The translations under genes were made by a program, and so were the position numbers. This document shows, piece by piece, positions 1-12,192 of a DNA stretch of 64,000 bases (positions are counted from its first letter, which is position 1; every line of letters starts with the position of its first letter). Below the pieces are notes generated by a model. That model had not been told where the DNA came from, ran no database searches, and was given only the letters and a program-made list of their open reading frames with translations. The stretch covers positions 186,001 through 250,000 of the forward strand of contig NCSJ02000007.1 of the NCBI GenBank assembly GCA_002812745.2. The letters are read 5' to 3'. Origin of the DNA: Scytalidium lignicola. Lineage: Eukaryota; Ascomycota; Leotiomycetes.

Positions 1-1788
1 CTTCAAGGACCAATACCATATTTGTCAAAGTTTTATTTAGTAAATTTTTATCTCGATTATTGATTATTTACTTTTGATGTTCATATCCTTTGAATTATAG
101 CCTAAGGCAACCACGCTAAAAGTGGCCTCAAATGGCCACTCCGTCGTTGAGGGATAGCCTAGCACTCAAGTTATAACAAGGACTACGAAGCATATTGCTC
201 ATCTTGATCAAACACAACCTTACATATTCGATGACTTTGCTAAAGAAGACCGTAAGAATGAGGACGACACCCTTTCTAAAAAAANCAGCAAACCGAATTA
301 ACCGTCTTTTGCTACAATTCAACCACAACAAATAAGGTCCCCAAGATAGAAAACGCACAGTACGAACACTCCCAAGCATCACAGCCAGACTTCAAACGCA
401 TCCTTTCACAATTATATCTCCGAAATAGTAATACTACACGCAATAAACCCAAAAGCCAAACATCTTCTCTCAAATTAACAGCGAACAGTAGCAGTACTTC
501 TGCCAAATTCGATCGAATGCGCACTAGAAAGCCTCATCTAAGCAAGCCGACCATCGATCTTGATAAGCTTTGGTCATTCTACCATATCCTTCGTCGAAGA
601 GTAGTTGATAGTAAGATATAATACAAAATATATCAGAGGCTTACATACGAGGCTAAATCGGCCGAGTTAATAGAGTCGTACATAAAAAANGAAGCTTGCC
701 CAAAAGCGACTCTAGCCATCTATTGAGAATCTTGGTGTATAAAACAAGACAAGGCCAAATAAGTGGCATAGATAAAGAGAAGGATCGTATAAGTAAAGAC
801 TAGAACAGTTAATAGATTCTCTTTTCATTAAAATTCACTTCAAATTCATTCCGATTTATTTTAAATTATTTATTCTATTTCAATCCATCATGCTACTAAC
901 ATTTGGGCCAGTTTAATTCCATTCAACAAAATTAAAATAGTAATCAGGCAAAATGTTAAAACTTCCCTTTAGTTTAGCAGCTGCGTCGGGCAAAGTACAT
1001 ACAAAAGCTAGCTGCCCCTTTCAACATCTACAAAATCTCTTTTCAGTACTCCTAACGATAGTCCTCTTTAACTTCCCCTAAAAATCTCTTTTATTGCTCG
1101 GTCACCTATTTATCACAGCCATAAAAGCGATAAAAATTGGTAGGTTAAGTCGGCTCAAGCATCTTTCCCCCTAGCAACCCTCCATAATACGACCTAGCTA
1201 ATTAAGAAAATGAATCACCCTAAGACAATTCATTTTTGGAATAAATAGCTAAAATATAAATAGAGCTAGCAAAAACCTAAAACACTTCCCTTATTAGTAG
1301 GCTTTTCTAATTAAAGGAATTGTACGAGTTATTTTAAATAATGTAATACTTGTTGATTTCATGGTTAAAATATCAAAGACCTTACCATCAAAAGGAGCGC
1401 AAAAGTTTTTAAGGAGGTCGGAACATGATATGTACCGAACGGTGAATGGCTCGGCCGGAATTTCCGCCCACCCGTTACTGACTAAGTAATTAAGTTGAAC
1501 CTCGTTCGTTAGGCTTCGGGTTTGTCATTAATTGATTTAGCCTAGATATCGGTGTCCGCACGCACCCCGAACGGACCCCGAGCATGTGATTGCAAAGCTT
1601 GTGCAGTTCGATCAAGGGAAAAAGGCAACGTATTGACTCGCTAATTGGTTGTTTTATCCTAAGAAAAACGTTAGGTCGTTTCGCTAACTTTAATTGAGAT
1701 TCTAAGTGAACATATATATTCATATATATATACATAGCTCTGTCTTTACAAAACAATAATTAACACCTTGTCTTTCCTTTAATAAAAA
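1..1788. other. AT-rich flank without a recognisable gene
   Basis: No open frame here shows a recognisable domain or plausible exon structure; the longest frames (about 70-90 codons on the minus strand) look like chance frames. Two single undetermined bases (near 285 and 690) sit at the end of poly-A runs. The last 100 bases before 1789 are AT-rich with TATATA stretches (about 1710-1735) and probably hold the promoter and leader of the NmrA-like gene. A decayed repeat cannot be excluded. Confidence 0.5.
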
Positions 1789-2809
1789 ATGTCTAAACTT
1801 ATTACTGTCTTTGGTGCCACGGGCAACCAAGGTGGTTCTCTTATTCGGGCCATCCTTGCAGATCCCACCCTCTCTAAGGAGTTTAGAATTCGAGGTATAA
1901 CCCGCGATACGAATAAAGAAGCTGCAAAAGAATTAGCTTCTAAAGGTGTCGACATCGTTGCGGTGAGCTCAATATCCTATATGTTAGTGATGAAAGGTCT
2001 GATTTGAGACGCAGGCCGATATGTCGTCCGTCGAGTCCGTTACCACCGCAGTGAAAGGAGCTCATACCGTATTCCTGATGACTAACTTTTGGGAGTCAAT
2101 GTCCAAAGACAAAGAAGTATCTCAGGGAAAGAATGTTACGGATGCCAGTAAAGCAGTGGGTGTGGAACACTTAATCTTTTCTTCGCTTCTAAATACCACG
2201 GAAGCCAGCCAAGGCCGTCTCTCACATATTGTCCACTTCGACGGAAAGGCTGAGATTGAACAGTACATTCGCGATAGCGGAGTGCCAGCTACATTTGTGC
2301 TCCCGGGGATGTTCATGTCTGGCCTGTTTACGATGATCAAAAAGCAAGAGAATGGCAGTTATACATTGGCATTACCGGTATCATCGGAGAAGGCTAAATT
2401 GCCGCTTTTTGATGTTGTTGATGATACCGGTAAGTGTATGCTATTCCATTTAGTTGATGCAGATACTGATGAAAGTATAGGAAAATTTGTTAAAGCTGCC
2501 ATTAAGCATTACCCATCCTACCTGGGCAAACGAATCTACGCGGCCACTGACTACTACAGCCCCTCACGGTTGATTTCTGAATTTTCTGGCGTTATCGGTA
2601 AGTCTGCTGTTTCGGTACAGATCCCAGAAGATGCATTCAAGTCGGCTCTGCCTCCTCCTGTAGCGCAAGAGCTGTTAGAGACTGTGCTTCTTCTCGAGGA
2701 TCCGGGATATTATGCTGGAGAAGATTTGAAGGACAGCTTGAAGCTTTTAGATGAGAAACCCACCACTTGGAAAGAGTTTGTTGAAAAGAATAAAGCAAAA
2801 TGGCAGTAG
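1789..2809 (+). CDS. NmrA-like NAD(P)-binding Rossmann-fold protein
   Basis: Two exons, 1789-1962 and 2015-2809, joined across a 52-bp intron with a GTGAGC donor and a GCAG acceptor, give a protein of 322 residues, a usual length for the NmrA-like/HSCARG family. The N-terminus has a Rossmann dinucleotide signature (GATGNQGG, residues 9-16) straight after a hydrophobic strand, and the sequence then follows the family's short-chain-dehydrogenase-like fold. Members bind NAD(P)(H) without clear dehydrogenase activity and act as redox sensors or regulators; some fungal members sit near metabolic clusters. No signal peptide or membrane segment is seen, so it is probably cytosolic or nuclear. Reading through the intron hits a stop at 2005-2007, and splicing removes it. 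The gene appears intact although the pogo transposon lies only 640 bp downstream. Family assignment is firm; the biological role is not known. Confidence 0.88.
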
Positions 2810-3451
2810 ATGTTCAAATTTTATTAGCAGAGGAAGACCACTGGAGCGAATCATTTGCATAAAATTTGATTATATTAAACAATGTAAACAAACCAAAAGT
2901 TGCGAGATTTATATCGAGAATAGTTTACTTTTAGTAAAGTAGAGGGTCAATTGTTTATTGTATTTCGGGCTATAACTACCGTACATATATTGAAGTAGCA
3001 TCTCAGAGACCCGACATAGCAGCACCACCCGAACTCCCCTGCACTTACATTTCTATTTATAGCTTGTCTTAGGTCCACTGTCTAGACCCCAAGACATACT
3101 TAGTGATACGACTGGTATATAGAATTTGGCTATAATAAGCCTTGCAAAGCTATTTCACAAAAGCTTTTTGCAACTGCTTATTAGAGACTTTCCCTTGACT
3201 CACGTCTCATCTCATAAAGATAGTACAATACCGAGATTGATACATTTCCCTTAGCACCTTACGCTAACACAAGTTCTTTTGTTACAGTGAAATTGCCCGA
3301 GAGTTATTAGCACATTCTCGTAAACCAGTCACGGATTTTTGTTTTATGTATGTTTTACACGTGGTTTCCAGATTTAGCTTAAATAAATAATTGCTTGTGT
3401 TGGTCTTTTCACTGTTGTAATTCACAGCAGAAATTTCTTTTACGGCTTAGC
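2810..3451. other. Intergenic region, NmrA-like 3' flank to transposon
   Basis: This contains the 3' flank of the NmrA-like gene and AT-rich sequence up to the TA target site of the pogo-type transposon at 3452-3453. I see no coding, RNA or repeat feature in it. Confidence 0.5.
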
Positions 3452-3453
3452 TA

Positions 3454-3593
3454 ATCGTCGGCTCGCTTAATCGGCCTTCATTTCTAGTCGTCCCCTCCTA
3501 GTCGGAGGATGCGAGTGAAACCACGAAGCAAGTGAAACTTTTTACGTTTTTGTATGCGTTTCCCATAGAAAAAATTAATCAATTTCACCAATC
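3454..3593 (+). repeat. Left terminal inverted repeat of pogo-type element
   Basis: This 140-bp segment is the reverse complement of 5676-5815 apart from about three G/A or C/T differences. It starts directly after a TA dinucleotide. Confidence 0.93.
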
Positions 3594-3614
3594 TCACCAT
3601 AACAATTGTACCCT

Positions 3615-5675
3615 ATGTCTACACCACTTAAACAACGCATTTTTCAAGCTAAACAATGGCTTATAGAGAATCCTGATGAGAGTCTTTATGTAGTAGCTAA
3701 GATATTCAAGGTCAATAGGTCAACCTTGGCCTCAGCCAAAAGGAGGGGTACTCTATTCAGTACTAATTCTAAACTACATGGTGGCCAAAACCGAATATTG
3801 ACAGCTGCTCAAGGGCAAGCTGTTCATGCTTATATTAAGTCATTGCTTGAAAATAGCTAATTGCTTACCAAGGAGATTATATTTAGTACTATTTGCTATG
3901 TGTGCAAACAAGCTAATTAACCTTCTCCAACTATAAGTTGGTTCAGGAAGTGGTGGAAGAGCTAACTATACCTTTACAAGATCAAGACCAAACCAATAGT
4001 ACACAATAGAATTGTAGCCCAAGATTATAAAGATGTAGAAGATTAGTTCAAATGATATAAGGTTATTATAAAGCAGTATAATATTCATAATAAGAATCTT
4101 TACAACTTTGATGAATTTGGGTTTTGAATTAGGTGTCCTAAAGGGGTGGAAATATTAATTCTTATTGAAATCATTAAGGTAAGATACTTCTTTATATATT
4201 TTTGTATTAAGGAATGTCTTTTCTAATGTTAATAGCTTTATTCTTTAAGCCTTGAAAACCAGAGGTCAATTACTATAATTGAAGCTATATGTGCTGATGG
4301 GAGAGCTCCTATCCTACTTGTACTAATAATTCAAGGCAAATACCATATGGCTTCTTGGTATGGCAAAGACTGGCTCAATAGCTCAGAATTAGTTGAATTG
4401 ACAGATTATGGTTATACAACTGATTATATTAGCCTCTGATTCCTTCGACACTTTATTACTCATACAAAAGCCAGCCTAACTCAGCTATATAAACTTCTCC
4501 TTATGGATAATTACAATAACCACATTTCACCTGACTTTACCTTATTGGCTAGAAAGAATAATGTGATTCTATTCACATTTCCAGCTTACCTTATACATTG
4601 TATGCAACCTTTAGATGTAAGGGTATTTCAACTTTACAAGTACTAGTATAATAAAGCAGTTCAACATACTGTAGAATCCTTAGATTTTGAATACTTAATC
4701 ACCTCTTTCTTTTGAGATTTGCCTTAAATTCAATGTTAGACCTTTACTAAGTTTATTATTCAAAGTACTTTTAAGAAGGTTAATATGTATCTAGTATATA
4801 AGAATACTACTTTTGAGCTTATGAATAAGTATGCTAAAGAGCCTGAATTTAAGCTACCTGAGTTAGATTTGCTTAAACTAGGCACTCTTAAGTCTATACA
4901 ACAAGTTCAGTATCAAATGGATAAGCTTAAAGGTAAGGTTATGGATATTCTTAGTTCTTCTTCTCAGTGGAAGTTTAAGTCTTTTATAAAAGGCATTCAT
5001 GCAATATTAGAAGAAGGAGAATATGTCAAGTTTCAACTGTCTATTATACATGAAAGACTTAAAGATATTATAACCAAAAAGCCACATAATTGCAAAAGGC
5101 TTCAAAAAGGGGGAGAGTTGACTGCATTATGGGCTACAGCTGCCAAAGAAGAGAAGGAGCATAAGGAGGCAGAGAAGGAGACTAAAAAGGAGGTTAAAAT
5201 GCTCCAGAAGATAGCCAATCAGGGGAAAAAGGAGCAAAAGGCAGCTTGGGTAGCATAGCGCAAAAAGGAGAGGCTTAGAAAGAAGGCCTTAAAAGAGTTA
5301 AAAGGGGTTTTAGGTCTTCTGGAATTGTATAAGGAATATACACCTCCACCATTCCCAGAGCTTAAGAAAGAGGTTCTAGGCCTTGAACTACCAAATACAG
5401 GCTTAAATACTCAGTTTGGACCTTCGGAAGAGGTAAATATATTGCCTCAGGGTAGGGAGACTATTCAAGGAGCAATACCTGTACAAGTACGGACCTCCTT
5501 TGGGGTAACAAGGAAGGAGGAGGAGGAAGAGGAAGAGGAAGAATATATAAGCCTAAATATTGGTGGAGATGATGACTATGAATCAACAGATTCAGAATCA
5601 AGCGATTCAATCAATTCAATGTTAGCTTCATCTGAATCAGATATATCAGAGGAGGGGGAATATTTTGTATTGTAG
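3615..5675 (+). pseudogene. Broken pogo/Fot transposase
   Basis: From an ATG at 3615 there is an 81-codon frame ending at 3860 with a psq-like helix-turn-helix (VAKIFKVNRSTLASAKRRG) of the kind found at the N-terminus of Fot1/Tigger transposases. DDE-endonuclease-like blocks follow at about 4255-4720: the first lies near ICADGRAPILLV, and a central LLMDNYNNH carries the second catalytic aspartate. These are separated by TAA/TGA stops. Downstream frames at 4785-5258 and 5325-5675 encode a basic and acidic coiled-coil-like tail rich in K/E and ending in a serine/aspartate-rich segment. The order matches an intact transposase of roughly 650 residues broken by several nonsense mutations. The AT-biased base use and the transition-type differences between the repeats suggest C-to-T decay. 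Confidence 0.82.
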
Positions 5676-5815
5676 GATTGGTGAAATTGATTAATTTTTT
5701 CTATGGGAAACGCATACAAAAACGTAAAAAGTTTCACTCGCTTCGTGGTTTCACTCGTATCCTCCGACTAGGAGGGGATGACTAGAAATGAAGGCCGATT
5801 AAGCGAGCCGACGAT
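5676..5815 (-). repeat. Right terminal inverted repeat of pogo-type element
   Basis: This is the inverted copy of 3454-3593, ending immediately before the TA at 5816-5817. Confidence 0.93.
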
Positions 5816-5817
5816 TA

Positions 5818-6918
5818 CTTCTTTTTCATTTTTTCTAGCTTTCTTCTTCATTTTCTTTATCTTTTTTTTAAGTAAAAGCTATTTTTCCTTATAAATACTT
5901 TTAATCTATTATTTATAAATATGCTTTTTAACCTAGTCTTATTAAATTCTTCTAAGAAGTATATTCCTTTTTCAATAATTACTCTTATTATCTAATATAA
6001 GCTTATCTATTAATAACTTAGCTTAACAACTCTAGATTTATCTAATTTCTTTAATGAGTTTTATACAAGAATTATGTTTTTNAGTCTTTNAATTTTTNCC
6101 TTTTTTNACTCTTTTATAAAAATCAAACTATTCTTTCTTATTAATTCTTTTTCTTTTTAATTTGTTTTACATTTTAAAAACAATCTTATCTTTTAAATCT
6201 AATTACTTAGCTTTTAATATTAACAAGTTTGTTATTATCTTGACTTTTTNCCTACTTTAATACTCTTTAAGTCTTATACTTAATTTTTATAAGTAATATT
6301 ATATTATACTTGTATATTAATGTATATAAAGCTTAATTAGTAATTACTTTAACTGTTACTTTATTTGTTATTATCATTGTATAAAGTTTTTTTNATCTTA
6401 TTTTTTTTTCTATTTATCATTTTAAACAACTTATTAACTATTAGTTTATAATCTTTTTTAATAATTATATTTTCTTCTAGATAATATACAAATATAATTA
6501 CTTTATAAATGTTAAAGTATTTTACAAGCTTTTTTNACTTTAATTTTGTTTTTTAGTTTTCTGTTAACTATTAGCTTTTTAAATATTTTATACTTGTAGA
6601 TTAAATTTTCATGAACAAAATATATTATGTTTTTTNAAGTTTACTTTTTATAAAGCTTTTTTTTTCTATTTATTCTAAGAAGTACTCTTTAATTAAAGCT
6701 AAAAAGCTATATTCTCTATTTATTAGTATATAAACTATATTTATATTTACTCTTTACTATAAAGTTATAAAGAAAGTAAAGAATAATAATTTCTAAGTTT
6801 TTTNCTAATACTCATTTTTAATATTGTTTATAAACTTTATAATAAACTCGAACTTTTAAGTATAATTTAAACTATTAGTACTTGTTAAACACTTTCTTGT
6901 ATATATTATTATATTTTT
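5818..6918. other. Extremely AT-rich decayed sequence
   Basis: The base composition is strongly A+T biased, with many poly-A and poly-T runs and about nine single N calls at the ends of such runs. No frame is long and no domain is recognisable. It is probably an old repeat remnant, since it lies between two transposons, but no family can be named. Confidence 0.4.
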
Positions 6919-9900
6919 TGTTGAATTAAAGCACATAAAGTATGTAATGCAATATAAGGTAATTCTATGTATATTATAATATTGTACAATAGTAATTATG
7001 TATACATAGAAGAGTTAACTAATAAGATTACCTAAAATGGAAGTCATGTATAATAAGAAAGTAATGTTTGAGGTAGTACATAGGATATTACAATATACTC
7101 TTATATTACCGAAGCATTGAAAATTAATGTAAAAGTATTTTAAATCTTATATAAAAANTGAGTATGAAAATACTTGAACTATAAAATAAAATGTTGCAAG
7201 TATAATATTAAAGTCTGAAATGAGAAATTTATCAATTTAAAGTAATTGATTTTAGAGTAATTAATTCAAAGTAATCGATTTTAAGCTTAAGAAATTTATA
7301 AACTTTGTATATTTGACTGAATTTAAAGTTTTTATAAGGTTGTTAGTTATTATATTTGCAGTAGAAATATAATTTAAAATAATCTTTCTTGATTATACTT
7401 TTTCATGTACAAAATGATATTTGATATTAATATATTTAGCCTTTTTCGATTGTTTAATAGTTTTAGTCATAGAAAAGAAGCTTTGATTATTATTATTCAA
7501 GGTAATCTTAGAGTTTATAATGTTAACCTAGAGTTTTAACAGTAATTTGGCTAATTATATAACTTTGTATAACATTTCAAAGAGAGTATAATACTCAGCT
7601 TTATAGTAGACAAAGTAATATAAGGTAATCGCTGATAATATTATAAAATAAGTTTATTACTTAAAAAGAAGAAATAACTTATAGTAGAATAATATATCTT
7701 TAAGTAATTATTATAATTAGAATTGTTAAAACTACAAAAATCAAGGTTTTTGTTATCTTTAAATATAATACTAATATTTTAAGTACTTTAAAAGTATTAA
7801 AAAACTTGTTTAACTAGTTTCAAGTATTGTAAAGATGGATTTTAAAGGACTTACAATAATTGAGAGACTAGAAAGGAAAGATTAAAGTATATTTGTGTTA
7901 TAAGATATATAACAGAATTAACCTTTTTAGAATAAAGCTATATGTTTTAAGAAGTAGTTATATTATTGTATTTGACTATGAACTTGGTTATATTTACTTT
8001 AAAAAGAGTAAAGTAAAGTTTAACATTGTTATACTTAAATCGATTAAGAATCTTTTTTAATATACTTATTTTAAATGAGTGAAATGGTGTATTTCTTTTA
8101 ATCTTGTGTAATATACATTTTTAGAAACTAGGATATAAGTCTTATATTAATTATTTCAAATAAATTATGAAGAATTAGCTTGATTTTGTTGAATTAAAAG
8201 CTTTTAAGATTGATAACTAGAAAATTATTAATATAAGTATAAATAAAGATATTTAAACGTTGATTAAAGAAGATACTAAGGTCAGATTAAAAAANGAAGA
8301 AAGTTAATTTTAACTAGCTTTAAATTGAACTTTAATTGTTAGCAATAGAAAGTTTGCTTTAGTTTATATAAGGATTTTAAAAGAAGAAGAATAATATAAT
8401 TATTGTTATTAATGATATTAATACATTTAATATTAAGAGCTTGAAAATCTTTAACAGTGAATTTTTTAAGGAAATCTATATAGATTTTTACATTGATATT
8501 ATTATTTAGAAAGGCTATAACAATGTCTATTTAGTGTATTTGCTAGTTATGAATAGTAATAACTGACATTAATACTTTTTNATATTGTTAATTTGATAAT
8601 ACTTATTCAAATTTGATTATAATTTACTTTATAATACTGTTTATATCTTTTAATTACAAATTTGACTTTAAAGTTTTTAATTTAATAATTTGTATTATAC
8701 TTGATATAATAAACTTATTAGTTTTTTNAAGGCATGCTTTTTAGGAAAAAGTTGAGTAAAATTAAAAGTTTTATACTTTACTAAGGATTTGAGTTTAATA
8801 ATTATAGTATTTTTTTNATTCTTTAGAATAAGAAGTATTAAGAGTTTCCTTGTAAGATTTCAGTTTTNGTGGGATTATCTGTTACAGTTAGGGTATACTC
8901 TAAATTTAAGGCAGAATAAGTTGTAAAGTAGTAGTTATAAGCTATAGTAATTGTTAGAAGTTAACTAAGAATCTTTTTTTTNATNAGGAAAAGCTTTAAA
9001 AACGACTAGAGATGGAGAAACGACTAAAGATGGAGATAAAGCCTGAGTGCTTGATTTTACAGCTTGTAAGTGTATAACACGATTCTTTATAAGATCAACA
9101 TGTATAATATCGGAGTTATTAGTGTATTCTAACTCAAACTTCTTATTCTTTAAGCTTTTTGGATGACCATGACTGTGTTTGGTAAGTATAACTACCTGAG
9201 GAAGCTTATCTTCAGACATCTCCTCCTCTTCCTCAGTAAGTTGTACAACCTCCTCAAATGTAGAGTTCAACTGTAAAGGGAGAGCTACATCTTGTAGGGT
9301 AGAAGGTGAAGATAGTGGAGAATGTGAGGAATTAGCTTTAACAATAACTTCAGCATCTTGAGCCTTGATAATAAGCTCTTCTAAGTATAGATTACCCTTA
9401 GTGAAGGTAATATGAGAAGTACAAACCAGTTTGTAAGTATATAAGGGAACTTAACAATGATAAATCAAACTACCCTCAAAGCTTAGTAATATGCCCTCTT
9501 CAGCTTTAAAAGTTATCTTTTGGGATGTTATATAACGTTCCTTGTCAACATGTATAAATATTTTAGAATTAACAACACAAAGGTTTGATAGATCAAGTTT
9601 GTAATTAGTATTAAAGGGAAAAACTTATTTTATAAAGGCTTCAAATGGAGTAATATTACTTATAAGAGTTTTGGTTGCAAGATGATTACTAATATATATG
9701 GCTGACTTGTACACCTTGTTCTAGAGTATAAGGGGAATGTTAACAACAATTATAATAGTATAAGTTCTTGTAAATATAAAGCGTTTAACTCTCTTAAAGA
9801 CTTCATTTTGTTATAGTATATAAGGAGTAGTCTCTTCATGTCGAATACCTTTGTGATTACAGAAGGTATTAAGTTTCTCTTTACCAAACTCATTTCCACC

Positions 9901-11820
9901 ATCAATTCAAATCAGTTTAGGAGTGATATTTTACTGATTCTTAAGAAAGGCACAATGTATAACTATAGTATTATATACACCCTTCTTTTCTTTATAAGTA
10001 TAACCTTAAGTAGTACTAGAACAATCATCTATTATAATAGTAGTGTAGTAATGCTTATTATAGCTAACAAGTATAATTGTATATACATTAATATTCAAGA
10101 CCTTACCAACTTTGGTAGATTGTTTTTTAGGTTGTTGAGAAACACCCTTTTTAAAGTAATTACATTTACATACTTTGTAAAGGAAGAAGTCTTTGTTAGA
10201 GGCCTTCTTCACCAGTTTAATGTTAATACCAAGAGTAGCTTTAATTGTATTCTTAATAACCTTAAGGCTTGTATATACTAAATGTTAATAAATGATATCT
10301 AGATTAAAAATTGTTTGATGAGCAGGAAATGCTGAAATAAGCACTATTGGAATGGATGCTAATCTTAAATAGATATTAGCAAGGGAGGTAATGATAACGT
10401 TATATTTGATGTTGTTTTTATTGAATATACCAGATGAAATAACATAAGTGTCATTATTCTGTATAAGAAGTCTTAAGGCTTCAAAAATATTAACTGGAAA
10501 TGTAAGTATATACTATATATTAGTAAGTGTCAAGAGGAAGGATAAACTATCCAAACAAGTGGTTTCAAGAGTAATAGTGCTTATGTTTACAATCAGAGCA
10601 AAACTGTTACTTGTCTTCATAAAATGAAGGTTAAAACATGTTGAATAAGAGTTAAAATCAAACTAATTAAGATTATTAGTGATGTAATCAATAACATTTG
10701 TATTTGCAATCTACTGATTATGTATAAACATAGAGAAAGCCATAAGATTAGCAATGACCAAGTTAGTAATGACCAAGTTAGTAAAGTTGAAGTTGACAAT
10801 GTTGGATTTGTCCTTCAAATCAAACTTCTTAGGTTTATCCTTACTTTTCTTCTTCTTCTTCTTGTTAAACTATTTTACCTTATATTCTTCAAGCTTCTTA
10901 AGATACTTTTAAAAGTAATTGGATTCCTTATAACTATTCTTCTTATAATGGTTGTACTTGATGTCCTTAGAGCTTTTCGAATTGCTTGAATTGGAATTGT
11001 TCTTGTTATATATGACAATACCAGAAGAGTTAATAGCAGAGATAAATTCATTAGTAATGTCCTTCATAAGTTGAGTAAGTATAAGTAGCTTCTCTGATCT
11101 GCTAACCAAATGTTAATGTTCAGCCTAAATAGGATATTCATCCTCAAGACTAGAAATAAAGACAAATTGATAAAGAAGCTTTATGTTATCACCCTTGACA
11201 GCTTTTAAATTGGCTATTATCAATTTAAACATAGTAATATATATGTTCATAGAGTTGAAGTGACTATGTTTGACAAAGATTAACTTAGACAAGAACTTTT
11301 GTTGTAGATTATAACCTTTTCCTTGATATTAAGCTTTTAAAGTACTTTAAGTAAGCTTTGTTGTATTATAGTCCTTAATCAATAATATAACCTTGTTGTT
11401 GATATTGACATTAAGACATATATAAGTTTTAACATCATCTTTGTACTAGGCCTTCTACTCAGGAGTATCTCCTTTAGGAGGTGAAACAATATTATTAACA
11501 TGATCTTCAAGACCTTTAGACCAGAGTAATACCATAAGACAAAAGCTCTAAAGATCGTAGTTCTCTGAACCCTTAAGTCTTTGGTCCTTTAGAAGAACCA
11601 CAATTCCAGAATCGTCAGCTATGTTGAAGGTGATGGCTAAACATGTGGATATGAGTAAACAGAGACAAAAAAGGTGCTAATCAACATAATCAACACAAAA
11701 GAAGAAGAGTTAGCTCAATTATGTTGTTATTAGAGTGCATAACCTGTTGAATTAAGTATAGTAAGAGGTTATGTAATCAGGGTTACTCAAATATATTGTG
11801 GTGTTGTAATGTAGCTATGT
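6919..11820 (-). mobile_element. Ty1/copia-type LTR retrotransposon, heavily degraded
   Basis: The minus strand carries gag, integrase and RNase H regions in the Ty1/copia order. On the plus strand both ends start with the same 11 bases, TGTTGAATTAA (6919 and 11745), and continue with alignable sequence differing mainly G-to-A. These look like remnants of the two long terminal repeats. The right repeat is cut after about 76 bp by the gypsy LTR that starts at 11821. The body has dense stops in all frames and very high A+T content, so the element is dead. Confidence 0.7.
7230..11560 (-). pseudogene. Degraded copia gag-pol
   Basis: Read on the minus strand, 10600-11560 resembles a copia gag. 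At about 9560-10250 an integrase core is visible: the first catalytic aspartate sits in TTIIIDDCSSTT, followed by an IDGGNEFG block with the second. At about 7230-7640 the copia RNase H end is recognisable through KAEYYTLFEM and KYINIKYHFVHEKV, the equivalents of the usual TEAEY and KHIDIRYHFIRE motifs. Stops occur throughout. The reverse transcriptase should lie at about 7650-8950 but is too eroded for me to trace. Only the family and orientation are well supported. Confidence 0.68.
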
Positions 11821-12174
11821 TGTTACGGGTTTTACCTAACAAGCTGATTGGTGTAGGCCTGAGGCTCGATACACGGCAGAGTGTATATAGAGAACTTAGC
11901 AATCACGTGACTAGGACCCGGGGGACCCAGGGGGGTCCAAGGGGTCCACGGACCTGGTGGACCTAGGGAGGTCCAAAGGCTCCAGTTGGATTTCATTATC
12001 TATATAAGCACACTGTGGGAACATGAGAGTAGACTCCTTGTGTTCAACCTAAATACATTACTATATCCTACCTTCGACCTAGTAACTTGCTTGTATGTCA
12101 CACATTTCCGTTGTCCCTGAACATCTACCTTACTTTTGGCTATCCAATGACCTGGATAACGTAGTTTTGTAACA
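11821..12174 (+). repeat. 5' LTR of gypsy element A
   Basis: This 354-bp repeat starts TGTTAC and ends GTAACA (6-bp inverted ends). Its partner is at 18638-18991. A TATATAA promoter-like box lies near 12000, and the U3 part holds a G/C-rich cluster of GGACC/GGTCC motifs (about 11920-11985) that stands out in this AT-rich region. It shows fewer C-to-T and G-to-A changes than its partner. Confidence 0.93.
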
Positions 12175-12192
12175 TTTTGAACACCACCTATC

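Larger units (their letters stand above)
3454..5815 (+). mobile_element. pogo/Fot1-type DNA transposon, complete ends, decayed transposase
   Basis: A 2362-bp element with 140-bp terminal inverted repeats (3454-3593 and 5676-5815) is flanked on both sides by TA (3452-3453 and 5816-5817), the target duplication expected of Tc1/mariner/pogo transposons. The two repeats differ at about three positions, all transitions. The interior carries a psq-type helix-turn-helix N-terminus, a DDE endonuclease region and a lysine/glutamate-rich tail on the plus strand, broken by several stops. The element therefore looks immobile on its own but could be mobilised by an active relative. Confidence 0.9.

Noticed and set aside
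9838..10281. A 147-codon plus-strand frame in the AT-rich block
   Set aside because: It lies opposite the copia integrase and is a by-product of the low stop density on that strand; no domain is visible.
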